This document shows, piece after piece, positions 1-6,191 of a stretch of DNA of 9,015 nt. This stretch comes from Synergistaceae bacterium UBA6101. Lineage in GTDB: Bacteria; Synergistota; Synergistia; Synergistales; Synergistaceae. The position numbers were made by a program, and so were the translations under genes. Location: the NCBI GenBank assembly GCA_002428495.1, contig DIWR01000001.1, positions 19,909 through 28,923 on the forward strand, in the 5' to 3' direction. The notes under the pieces are model-generated. The model was given only the letters and a program-made list of their open reading frames with translations, did not search any database and was not told the origin of the DNA. The stretch's first letter is position 1. Each line of letters starts with the position of its first letter.

Positions 1-29
1 GCGGGAAAGACGGTGGGAAAGTTGAGTGA

Positions 30-106
30 AAACAACAAAAAACAAAGAGGCTCCCTCCATCTGCGTCAAGCCGATCTGCAAAGAGCCCCTCCTATATCTC
101 TTTGTT
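30..106 (-). terminator. Intrinsic terminator downstream of glmS
   Basis: Read on the minus strand just after the glmS stop, AACAAAGAG (106-98) pairs perfectly with CTCTTTGTT (49-41). An inner GGGGCTC/GAGCC pairing (83-90 with 46-53) can stack inside it. The 3' arm runs directly into a U-rich tail (TTTTGTTGTTTT, about 42-30). This is the shape of a Rho-independent terminator with a long, partly interrupted stem. It marks the end of the glmS transcript and probably of any read-through from tup. Confidence 0.65.
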
Positions 107-113
107 GGGGTCT

Positions 114-1940
114 TTATTCCACCGTCACAGACTTGGCAAGGTTCCTGGGCATGTCTATGTCACAGCCGCGTTGCCTTGCGATGTAGTAAGCAAAAAGCTG
201 CAGCGGCACGACTGCAATAAAGGGGAACAGTTCCGGCTCGGTTTCGGGCGTGAATATGACATTTTTTGAATAGTGTTCAATTTCTGTGTCTCCTTCTGTT
301 GCAAGAGCTATTATCGGCGAGTTCCTTGCCATTGATTCTTCAATGTTCGAAATGGTCTTTTCCCAAAGGTCATTTTTGGGTACAAGCGCGACCACCGGGA
401 GTTCCTTGTCGAGCAGCGCGATAGGTCCGTGCTTCATCTCTCCTGCAGGGTATGCCTCAGCGTGCAGATAGGAGATCTCTTTGAGTTTGAGCGCGCCTTC
501 CAGTGCGGGCGGATATGCCAGACCTCTTCCGATAAAGAAGAAGCCTCTTGCATCAGCAAAATTCCTGGCCACAGCCTCTATCTCCTTTTCTTTTCCCAGG
601 ATCGAAGCGAGCTTGGCAGGAATGTCCATCAGGGCAGAAACGATCCTTTGTTCAGTCTCGGGACTGAGTTCGTTTTTCAGCTTTGAGAGGTAGAGCCCCA
701 GGAGGGTAAGTACCGTAATCTGAGCCATGAATGTCTTTGTCGCGGCCACGCCTATTTCGGGTCCGGCCGGTGTTATCAGTGCCTCACCAACTTCACGGTG
801 GATAGTCGATCCCCGCACATTTGTTACCACGATACATTTTGCGCCCCTTGCTTTGGCAAGCCTTGCCGCATGCAAGGTGTCAGCTGTTTCACCTGACTGG
901 GATACGAAGACGGCGAGAGTGTCGGGTCCGATCGGGATATTCCTGTAGCGGTATTCCGAGGCGACCTCGGTCCTTATCTCGAAGTTCCCGACCTCCTCCA
1001 TTATGCGCGCTGCGACCATCGTCGCATAATGCGAGGTGCCGCATGCAACAAAATGGATCTTTTTCCATCCTGATATCTGTTCCGGTGTCCAATCCAGCTC
1101 ATGGCTCAGGTCCACCCTGTTGTTGGCGACCCTTCCAAGAAGGGTATGAGTAACTACTTCAGGCTGCTCATGTATCTCCTTAAGCATAAAGTGTGGGTAA
1201 TTTCCCCTGCTGGTCATGGCAGCTTCCCAGTCCAGATGCATGGATTCCTTTTCGTGCGGATTTCCGTCGAAATCGTAGAAAATGCAGCCGCCTTTTGATA
1301 TCATGGCGATCTCGTCATCGTCCATAAACCATACATCCCTGGTGAATTCCAGCAATGCTGTCGGGTCGGAAGCGCAGAAACCCTCTTCTCCTGCATGCCC
1401 GACCACCAGCGGCGAACCTTTTCTCGCCACCCATATCTCGTTTGGCTTATCATGGAACATTATCACAAGGGCGAAAGCGCCTCTTATTCTCTTTGTAAGT
1501 TTGACGATGGCTTCCCTGGGGTCTCCGCTGTAGACCGAGGCGAGGTACTGGACCGCTGATTCTGTGTCAGTCTCAGTGTGGAATTTTATCCCCTCAGCTT
1601 CAAGGTCAGCTCGGATCTCCCGGGCATTCTCTATTATGCCGTTGTGGACCAGGACCACCTTGTTGTCGCTGCTCATATGAGGATGGGCGTTATTCTCGGT
1701 CACTCCGCCGTGTGTCGCCCATCTGGTGTGGCCAATTCCGAAATCTCCGTTGAAATGTTCTTTTGCGGCTTTTTCTGCAAGCTGGTGGACCCTTCCTGTG
1801 GTACGTAGCTCATGGATGACGCCCTCTTTTATAACGGCTATTCCTGCAGAATCATAGCCTCTGTATTCATGCTTTGCCAGCCCTTCCAGGATAACCTTAG
1901 TTGTGTCTCTGTCTCCAATATATCCCATGATGCCGCACAT
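114..1940 (-). CDS. glmS: Glutamine--fructose-6-phosphate aminotransferase (GlmS)
   Basis: Cytoplasmic enzyme making glucosamine-6-phosphate from fructose-6-phosphate and glutamine, the first step towards UDP-GlcNAc for peptidoglycan. The chosen start gives 608 residues, the family's usual length, beginning MCGIMGYIG so that Cys2 becomes the N-terminal nucleophile after Met removal. It is preceded by GAGAGG nine bases upstream; an in-frame ATG three codons earlier has no spacing from that site. The N-terminal class II glutaminase domain shows HTRWATHGG (71-79), HNGIIEN (99-105) and TETDTE. Two SIS sugar-isomerase domains follow, with ACGTSHYA, VSQSGETADT and GEMKHGP, and the canonical C-terminus PRNLAKSVTVE. 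It lies 124 bases after tupC. It has no functional link to tungstate and probably has its own promoter. Identification is secure. Confidence 0.97.
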   Translation of the reverse strand: MCGIMGYIGDRDTTKVILEGLAKHEYRGYDSAGIAVIKEGVIHELRTTGRVHQLAEKAAKEHFNGDFGIGHTRWATHGGVTENNAHPHMSSDNKVVLVHNGIIENAREIRADLEAEGIKFHTETDTESAVQYLASVYSGDPREAIVKLTKRIRGAFALVIMFHDKPNEIWVARKGSPLVVGHAGEEGFCASDPTALLEFTRDVWFMDDDEIAMISKGGCIFYDFDGNPHEKESMHLDWEAAMTSRGNYPHFMLKEIHEQPEVVTHTLLGRVANNRVDLSHELDWTPEQISGWKKIHFVACGTSHYATMVAARIMEEVGNFEIRTEVASEYRYRNIPIGPDTLAVFVSQSGETADTLHAARLAKARGAKCIVVTNVRGSTIHREVGEALITPAGPEIGVAATKTFMAQITVLTLLGLYLSKLKNELSPETEQRIVSALMDIPAKLASILGKEKEIEAVARNFADARGFFFIGRGLAYPPALEGALKLKEISYLHAEAYPAGEMKHGPIALLDKELPVVALVPKNDLWEKTISNIEESMARNSPIIALATEGDTEIEHYSKNVIFTPETEPELFPFIAVVPLQLFAYYIARQRGCDIDMPRNLAKSVTVE

Positions 1941-2064
1941 ATATATCATCCTCTCACGCTGATCATTTGCAGCAGACAAAAGCACGCGTTTGCTGCAACA
2001 CCATATCATTCTACATTATTTTCACTTAAACAGGAATCTGTTTGGTAAACAGGGGGGCAGCGGT
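1941..2064 (-). promoter_or_regulatory. tupC-glmS spacer: possible glmS promoter and 5' hairpin
   Basis: A 124-base leader on the minus strand. A TAGAAT -10 candidate (2013-2008) lies in the context TGTAGAAT, but the hexamer 17 bases upstream (TTCCTG) is a poor -35. Downstream, TTGCAGCA (1998-1991) and TGCTGCAA (1974-1967) form a perfect 8-bp stem with a 16-base loop before the glmS ribosome binding site; no U-tract follows, so it is not a terminator. Upstream, the half-sites CTGTTT-ACC-AAACAG-ATTC-CTGTTT (2052-2028) can form two mutually exclusive 6-bp hairpins. I see none of the conserved core of the glmS ribozyme. The promoter is tentative. Confidence 0.3.
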
Positions 2065-3093
2065 CTAAATCCAGCGGACATCTTCCGGTGAAAAGGACAG
2101 AGTGACTTCTGATGCAGGGGAGATCCGCACTTCTTTTATTTTTTCGACCGGCATCCGTGATTTCAGGATAATATCGCCTGTCTGAACTGAGATGAGGGCT
2201 GATCCGGTCGCTCTCTCAAGCGCCATGCTTGTGACCGTTCCCCTGAGTCTGTTCGTTCCTGAAGATGTTGCCTCGCTATCTGTGATCAGCTCGATATCAG
2301 AAGGGTTTACCACTGCCGCGTGAAGTTCCGCCTCTTCCTTTATGAGGGCATGGATCTTCTGTCCGTCGGTTAGTGTTCTGACTACGCTTCCGTTCTCTTC
2401 TATCCATGGTCCGTGTATCAGGTTTTCGGTCCCGTGTCCGACCATCTTCCCGCGGAAAAGGCTTATTATGTCCGTAGATACCTCGGTGAGCCAGGGAAGG
2501 TCGTGAGTGGCTACTATCACCGTTGTACCCCACTCTTTCCACGCCGATACAGCAGCCTCCTTAACAAGCAGAGCGCTCGATTCGTCCACGTTTGCGGTAG
2601 GTTCGTCAAGGATAAGCACTTTGGGATGGAGCGCCAGCCTTGCAGCCAGAGCCACGCGCTGGACCTCACCGCCGGATAGCCTGTACCATGGCCGCTGGGC
2701 AAATTTTGAGGGAGAGAGCCCTACACGTTCAAGAGAATCATGGACCCTTTCCTCAAGGTCCGCAGTCTCATTTCTCAGCCTCAGCCCATATGCTATGTTT
2801 TCAAAAACAGACCTTTTCAGGAGGTAGGAATTTTGGAGGAGATATGTGACATTTTTTCTTATGTCGACCTCTTTGCCCGAAGGATCTAGACCACCGAAAA
2901 AAAGGGAACCGCCTGTGTATGGCTCAAGGAAAGCCAGGACCCTCAGAAGCGTTGATTTTCCGCTTCCGTTGGGGCCTACTATTCCTGTTACGCTGCCCTC
3001 GCATATTCTCAGATAGTCGATATTGATAGTCTGGGGACCTTTTCCATAGCTGTGAGTCAGGTTTTTGATCTCATAAATGATCCTGGGATCCAT
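2065..3093 (-). CDS. tupC: Tungstate ABC transporter ATP-binding protein (TupC)
   Basis: ATPase subunit that would dimerise under the TupB permease and drive oxyanion import. All ABC motifs are present: Walker A GPNGSGKST (40-48), Q-loop Gln87, signature LSGGE (139-143), Walker B VLILDE (159-164), D-loop ANVD, and H-loop His197 in VATHD. At 342 residues it carries about 100 residues beyond the nucleotide-binding domain. The part from about 265, with LRGTVTSM and a strand-rich end, resembles the TOBE/Mop-like regulatory domain of molybdate/tungstate importers; that is inferred from position and pattern. The ATG follows GGAGG by about 8 bases. It is last in the tup set, 116 bases after the second binding protein, with stem-loops in that gap. 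Tungstate rather than molybdate specificity rests on the adjacent TupA. Confidence 0.88.
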   Translation of the reverse strand: MDPRIIYEIKNLTHSYGKGPQTINIDYLRICEGSVTGIVGPNGSGKSTLLRVLAFLEPYTGGSLFFGGLDPSGKEVDIRKNVTYLLQNSYLLKRSVFENIAYGLRLRNETADLEERVHDSLERVGLSPSKFAQRPWYRLSGGEVQRVALAARLALHPKVLILDEPTANVDESSALLVKEAAVSAWKEWGTTVIVATHDLPWLTEVSTDIISLFRGKMVGHGTENLIHGPWIEENGSVVRTLTDGQKIHALIKEEAELHAAVVNPSDIELITDSEATSSGTNRLRGTVTSMALERATGSALISVQTGDIILKSRMPVEKIKEVRISPASEVTLSFSPEDVRWI

Positions 3094-3120
3094 TTTTTGT
3101 CCTCCGGTCTTGCTGCGGCA

Positions 3121-3189
3121 CCTGCACCGGGGCTATGATGAAGGCCCCGGGCAGGAAGTCCGGCGATAACAAAAATAATGTGGCCGGAC
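3121..3189 (-). other. Two intercistronic stem-loops before tupC
   Basis: Two GC-rich hairpins sit between the second binding-protein gene and tupC. In transcription order, GTCCGGC (3189-3183) pairs with GCCGGAC (3164-3158) around an 18-base AU-rich loop. Then CCTGC plus GCCCCGG-type arms (3155-3144 with 3133-3121) form a 12-bp stem with one bulged base and a 10-base loop. Neither is followed by a U-tract, so they are not typical terminators. Likely roles are protecting the upstream binding-protein mRNA from 3' decay or lowering downstream expression. Function is inferred; the pairing is seen directly. Confidence 0.55.
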
Positions 3190-3209
3190 CCGAGAATGAT
3201 CTGATTATA

Positions 3210-4058
3210 TTACTTGGGGTGCTTTTTGTTCCACTGGTCGGAGTTGGGGAAGAAGAGCGGTTCTCCGTACTGCTTGACCTTGAAATCCTTAATTATCATC
3301 TGAGCTTCGTCCTCGCAGAGCCAGTTCACAAATTTGACAACATCTGCGTTGTTGACGTTTGGGAATCTCTTGGGACTGACTTCTATCGCAGCGATGAGGT
3401 TGAGAAGGATCGGATCGCCTTCTACAAGCGGAACGATCTTCAGTCCTTTTTTCTTGGTCAGATATGTCGCCCTGTCCATTATTGTATATGCGTTGCGCTT
3501 GTTGGTGAAATCAGTTGTTGCTCCGTTGCCGAGCTTGCCAAGCGAGAAGACTGTGTACCATTCGTCCTTCTCTCCGTCTGGGGCAATGCCTGCGGCCTTC
3601 CATACGTTCATCTCCGAAACGTGGGTCCCGGACATGTCGCCGCGGCTGATAAAAGGAACTCCTTTGGCTGCTATAGTTCTGAAAGCCTCTGCGGCTGACT
3701 TCATGCCCTTGATTCCCGCGGGATCTTCCTTAGGTCCAAGGATGACAAAGTCATTGTACATTATGTCCTTACGGTTCTGTCCGAAACCTTCCTTGATGAA
3801 CTGGTCCTCAAGAGCTCTCGCGTGTACGACGACCATGTCAAAGTCTCCGGTCTTTGCCTTATTAAGCGTAGCGCCTGTTCCTGCTTTTTCAATTACGAAG
3901 TCAGTTCCGGTCTTTGCCTTGTATGTTTCTGCGAGAAGAGGGATTATTCCGGCGTCTACAGGACCGATAGTGCTCGAGAGTTTAATTGTCCCTGCAAATG
4001 CGGGGATGGAAAATAGCAATATAAGGGTCAATGCAAGTGCTGATCTGATCTTTCTCAT
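3210..4058 (-). CDS. Second TupA-like oxyanion-binding protein, divergent ligand motif
   Basis: Secreted or periplasmic solute-binding protein of the PstS/ModA-like type 2 fold used by tungstate importers, 282 residues. A signal peptide is evident: MRKIRS, a hydrophobic core, and AFA before residue 23. It parallels the first TupA along its length: MYNDFVILGP, DPAGIKG, SRGDMSGTH, a segment around TYLTKKK, and the C-terminal LFFPNS. The striking difference is at the N-terminal anion-binding loop, where ATTTSTDNTG of the first TupA becomes KLSSTIGPVDAG here, so the TTTS motif is lost. The ATG follows GGAGG by 10 bases. It lies 38 bases after tupB and before tupC, so it is cotranscribed with a complete transporter. 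It may bind molybdate, another oxyanion, or tungstate with altered affinity; the ligand is unknown. Confidence 0.85.
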   Translation of the reverse strand: MRKIRSALALTLILLFSIPAFAGTIKLSSTIGPVDAGIIPLLAETYKAKTGTDFVIEKAGTGATLNKAKTGDFDMVVVHARALEDQFIKEGFGQNRKDIMYNDFVILGPKEDPAGIKGMKSAAEAFRTIAAKGVPFISRGDMSGTHVSEMNVWKAAGIAPDGEKDEWYTVFSLGKLGNGATTDFTNKRNAYTIMDRATYLTKKKGLKIVPLVEGDPILLNLIAAIEVSPKRFPNVNNADVVKFVNWLCEDEAQMIIKDFKVKQYGEPLFFPNSDQWNKKHPK

Positions 4059-4096
4059 AAAAGAACAACCTCCGAAATATGCAAAATTTTGTCTGC

Positions 4097-4795
4097 CTAG
4101 CTGTTTCCCACTCTTCTCCTTAGAAAAGAAAGGGAGATGTTCAATGCGAATGAAATTGATAGCAAAATTATTCCCAGGGCAATTCCCAGTGCAAAATCTC
4201 CCTTGCCTGTTTCAAGTGTGATCGCAGTTGTTATCGTTCTTGTGTGCCATTTGATGTTTCCGCCAAGCATCATTGCTGAACCTACCTCTCCTATGATCCT
4301 TCCGTAGGAGGTCAGCGCCGCGACAAGGATTTGAAAACGTCCTTCCCAGAGGCTAGTTACGGCAAGTTTTGCGCCTGAAGCTCCGAGTGTCTGCAGAGTA
4401 AGTTTCAGCCTGTTATCAAGGCCTTCTATAGCAGTGGCCGTATAAGAAATAACGATCGGCAGCCCTAGTATGATCTGCCCTATCGCCATTCCGCGAATGG
4501 TGAAAAGGAGCTGAAAATCACCTAGGGGACCTCTTCTCGATATGAAAGCATAAACGAGAAGCCCCACTACGACAGTAGGGAGAGAAAGCAGGGTATCGGC
4601 TATGGTCCTGAGAAGGTGTTTTCCGGGGAAATTGAAATAGCCCAGCGCAAAGCCCAGCGGCAGGCCAAGTCCAAGAATAAAGAGTATGGAAAGGCCGGTC
4701 AGTCTCAGGGTCGTAAGCACAATATTCAGTGTTTCCTCGTCCATTGATACAATAAGACTTATGGACTGGAAAAAACCTTGAATAATGAAATCCAC
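4097..4795 (-). CDS. tupB: Tungstate ABC transporter permease (TupB)
   Basis: Integral inner-membrane subunit, 232 residues, the usual TupB size. Hydrophobic segments at about 26-52, 66-86, 100-120, 152-176 and 200-225 suggest five or six helices. The cytoplasmic EAA-type loop that contacts the ATPase is recognisable around 133-150 (LTLQTLGASGAKLAVTSL), followed by GRIIGEVGSAMMLGGNI, which is characteristic of the TupB/WtpB branch. The start is GTG at 4795, preceded by AAGGAGG at good spacing. It follows tupA after 74 bases containing a stem-loop and precedes the second binding protein by 38 bases. One permease here probably serves two binding proteins. Confidence 0.92.
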   Translation of the reverse strand: MDFIIQGFFQSISLIVSMDEETLNIVLTTLRLTGLSILFILGLGLPLGFALGYFNFPGKHLLRTIADTLLSLPTVVVGLLVYAFISRRGPLGDFQLLFTIRGMAIGQIILGLPIVISYTATAIEGLDNRLKLTLQTLGASGAKLAVTSLWEGRFQILVAALTSYGRIIGEVGSAMMLGGNIKWHTRTITTAITLETGKGDFALGIALGIILLSISFALNISLSFLRRRVGNS

Positions 4796-4820
4796 CCGAT
4801 ACCCTCCTTAGAACCGGGCC

Positions 4821-4840
4821 GGGTCCTGAAGACAGGACCC
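4821..4840 (-). other. Intercistronic stem-loop tupA-tupB
   Basis: Read on the minus strand, GGGTCCTG (4840-4833) and CAGGACCC (4828-4821) make a perfect 8-bp stem with a TCTT loop. It starts 29 bases past the tupA stop and ends about 17 bases before the tupB ribosome binding site. No U-tract follows. A stem here is well placed to stabilise the tupA 3' end and give more binding protein than permease, as is common in ABC importer operons; that role is inferred. Confidence 0.6.
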
Positions 4841-4869
4841 AGTCCGATCAAATCTTATTTAAAAATAGT

Positions 4870-5721
4870 TTAGTGTCCGGCTCTGATCTCGGCGTTGGGG
4901 AAGAAGAGCTGTTTGCCTTCGAGCTTGAAGTTTGCGATATCCTTCTGGACCTTTGAAGAGGTGATCCAGTCGATGTACTTGAGGGCAAGGTCATATTTTG
5001 CATGCGGGTGTTTGATCGGGTTGACAGCCATTACACTGTACATGTTTAGGAGCTGTTTGTCTCCCTCTACTACTATAACCAGCCCCGGCTTGCCTTTGAG
5101 GTTTGCGTCATATTTAATGAATGTGCCCCTGTCTGCAAGCGCGTAGCCCTTACGCTCATCAGCGATGTTGATGGTGTTGAGCATTCCCTGTCCTGTCTGT
5201 ACATACCATGTCGCCTTGTCGAAATCCTTGACCCCGGCCTCTTTGAGAAGCCTCAGTTCTGCTGAATGTGTGCCGGATTTGTCCGCGCGGCTCACGAGAG
5301 GCTGTCCCTTTGCGGCTATTGTCGCAATCGCCTGAGTTATGGGTTTGCCCTTTATGCCTGCCGGGTCGTTCGCTGGGCCGATAAGGACAAAATCGTTGTA
5401 CATGACCTTACGTCTGTTAACACCTGCGCCGTCAGCCATAAACTTGTCTTCGGCTGCCGGATCATGGGTAAGGACTACGTCAACATCTCCGTTACGTCCG
5501 TACTCAAGCGCCTTTCCTGTTCCAACGGATACCCACTGGATCTCGATCCCCGTATCCTTCAGCAGGATAGGAGCCATATAATCGAGAAGGCCTGTGTTGT
5601 CGGTGCTGGTAGTTGTTGCCATTCTGAGAACGGGTGGTTTGGCGTATGCAAATGAACCTAAAGTGAGCATGCATACCGCAATGATGGTGATGAAAAGTAA
5701 GAAACGCTTGTTGCTTTTCAT
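4870..5721 (-). CDS. tupA: Tungstate-binding protein TupA
   Basis: Solute-binding protein of the tungstate ABC importer. I chose the ATG at 5721 (283 residues). It has a strong AAGGAGG nine bases upstream and opens a clean signal peptide (MKSNKRF, hydrophobic stretch, SFAYA before residue 28). Longer in-frame starts would run into the structured leader. The mature protein begins with the hallmark TupA motif TTTSTDNTGLLDY (36-48), which forms the oxyanion site in this family. Other family segments are VMYNDFVLIGP, DPAGIKG, SRADKSGTH and LFFPNAE near the C-terminus. It is the first gene of the operon and sits directly under the riboswitch-like leader, with its Shine-Dalgarno able to pair with an upstream CCCTCCT. 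Tungstate rather than molybdate is inferred from family membership. Confidence 0.93.
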   Translation of the reverse strand: MKSNKRFLLFITIIAVCMLTLGSFAYAKPPVLRMATTTSTDNTGLLDYMAPILLKDTGIEIQWVSVGTGKALEYGRNGDVDVVLTHDPAAEDKFMADGAGVNRRKVMYNDFVLIGPANDPAGIKGKPITQAIATIAAKGQPLVSRADKSGTHSAELRLLKEAGVKDFDKATWYVQTGQGMLNTINIADERKGYALADRGTFIKYDANLKGKPGLVIVVEGDKQLLNMYSVMAVNPIKHPHAKYDLALKYIDWITSSKVQKDIANFKLEGKQLFFPNAEIRAGH

Positions 5722-5729
5722 GGGGATAC

Positions 5730-5790
5730 CCCTCCTTAAAAGATATATTGGTGCCAAAAACCTTTTTGAGACCTTGAAGAACAGGAGGGC
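5730..5790 (-). promoter_or_regulatory. tupA Shine-Dalgarno sequestering hairpin (expression platform)
   Basis: On the minus-strand RNA, CCCUCCU (5789-5783) is perfectly complementary to AGGAGGG (5736-5730), the tupA ribosome binding site. A nested imperfect hairpin, GGU..CAAAAA..UUUUUG..ACC (5773-5750), lies between them and would bring the two together. The anti-SD also overlaps GCCCUC (5790-5785), which can instead pair with GGGGGC (5829-5824), the 3' end of the upstream riboswitch candidate. This is the geometry of a translational riboswitch platform. The complementarity is seen directly; regulation is inferred. Confidence 0.6.
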
Positions 5791-5823
5791 ATTAATATTG
5801 ATATCGCACGTGGCGAAATATTT

Positions 5824-5943
5824 GCCCCCTTTCCACAATGGGAGACGGATCCGTTTACAGACCCGCCCTAACGTCTGTTTTCCATAGCAGGCGCCACAGG
5901 AAAATCAGATTCAGGGCCGTCTCCTTGATTTTATCAGGGAGAC
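5824..5943 (-). promoter_or_regulatory. Moco/Tuco-type riboswitch candidate, tupA-proximal
   Basis: A structured leader RNA on the minus strand ending about 100 bases before tupA. Its 3' part contains CUCCC-AUUG-UGGAAA (5844-5830) followed at once by GGGGGC. In the E. coli moaA Moco riboswitch, as I recall it, CUCCC-N5-UGGAAA is likewise followed by a GG-starting strand that can close the aptamer. GGGGGC can pair with GUCUCC (5943-5938, two G-U pairs). Inside, CCCU/AGGG (5916-5913 with 5869-5866) encloses one hairpin, TCTG-TTTTCC with GGAAAA-CAGA (5909-5899, 5883-5874). Then GGGC leads into CGGGUC/GAUCCG immediately before UCUCCC. A single hairpin inside P2 would suit the reported Tuco variants, which lack one Moco stem, and fits a tungstate operon. 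Exact helices are tentative. Confidence 0.62.
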
Positions 5944-5979
5944 AGATGCCATAAAAGTGAAATATATGGCATAGACGTA

Positions 5980-6008
5980 ATTCTACACTATTTAATTGTT
6001 TTTGTCGT
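5980..6008 (-). promoter_or_regulatory. Putative tup operon promoter
   Basis: Minus-strand -35 ACGACA (6008-6003) and -10 TAGAAT (5985-5980) are separated by exactly 17 bases in an AT-rich setting. The expected start near 5973 lies about 30 bases before the tupA-proximal riboswitch candidate and gives a leader of roughly 250 nt. The -10 lies in TGTAGAAT, a string also present before glmS. Four and five matches to the sigma-70 hexamers make this plausible but unproven. Confidence 0.45.
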
Positions 6009-6058
6009 GAAATTAAGATAAAAAAAGAAAACTTACTGTTATTTGCAACTTGATTGCA

Positions 6059-6103
6059 ATTATAAACAATGAAGCTGCGAGATCGTTGGGGGCGATCTCG
6101 CAG
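6059..6103 (-). terminator. Second intrinsic terminator-like hairpin in the tup leader
   Basis: On the minus strand, CTGCGAGATCG (6103-6093) pairs with CGATCTCGCAG (6085-6075), a perfect 11-bp stem around CCCCCAA. A U-rich but imperfect tail follows (CTTCATTGTTTAT, 6074-6062). It lies downstream of the upstream riboswitch and its own terminator and upstream of the 5980-6008 promoter. It could act as a back-up stop separating the two riboswitch modules. The same stem on the plus strand has no U-tract, so I assign the minus orientation. Confidence 0.5.
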
Positions 6104-6133
6104 GGGAGAGTTGGGATTTTGTGCATATCCCTT

Positions 6134-6174
6134 GAAAATAGAAATCGGCCGTCCTCACTGGAGAAGACGGCCGA
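6134..6174 (-). terminator. Riboswitch-coupled terminator with competing antiterminator
   Basis: On the minus strand, TCGGCCGTC (6174-6166) pairs with GACGGCCGA (6153-6145), a perfect 9-bp GC-rich stem with a 12-base loop, followed by TTTCTATTTTC (6144-6134). The segment GGAGAACGGC (6198-6189) can pair instead with GCCG-UC-UUCUCC (6171-6160), a 10-bp helix with a 2-base bulge that destroys this stem. The same GGAGAAC is the 3' strand of the riboswitch closing helix. This three-way exclusivity is the classic OFF-switch attenuator arrangement. Pairings are seen; regulation is inferred. Confidence 0.65.
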
Positions 6175-6191
6175 ATAAACTACAGTCAGCC

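Noticed and set aside
1941..2009. Longer glmS start at 2009
   Set aside because: It would bury the catalytic Cys that must be N-terminal after Met removal; the MCG start has a good ribosome binding site and gives the standard length.
1941..2064. glmS ribozyme in the glmS leader
   Set aside because: The leader is only 124 bases and shows none of the conserved cleavage-site and core segments I know for this ribozyme; only one simple hairpin is visible.
3334..4221. 295-residue plus-strand open frame
   Set aside because: It is antisense to the second binding protein and the end of tupB, has no ribosome binding site, and is explained as a codon-bias shadow.
4821..4840. Intrinsic terminator between tupA and tupB
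   Set aside because: The stem is strong but no U-tract follows on either strand, so it is listed as a processing or stability hairpin.
5722..5838. Longer tupA start at 5838
   Set aside because: The 39 extra residues precede a perfect signal peptide and Shine-Dalgarno, and the extension overlaps the structured leader RNA.
6013..6126. 37-residue minus-strand open frame (starting MHKIPTL)
   Set aside because: It runs through an 11-bp terminator hairpin, has a ribosome-binding-like GGGAT almost touching the ATG, and has an arbitrary-looking sequence.
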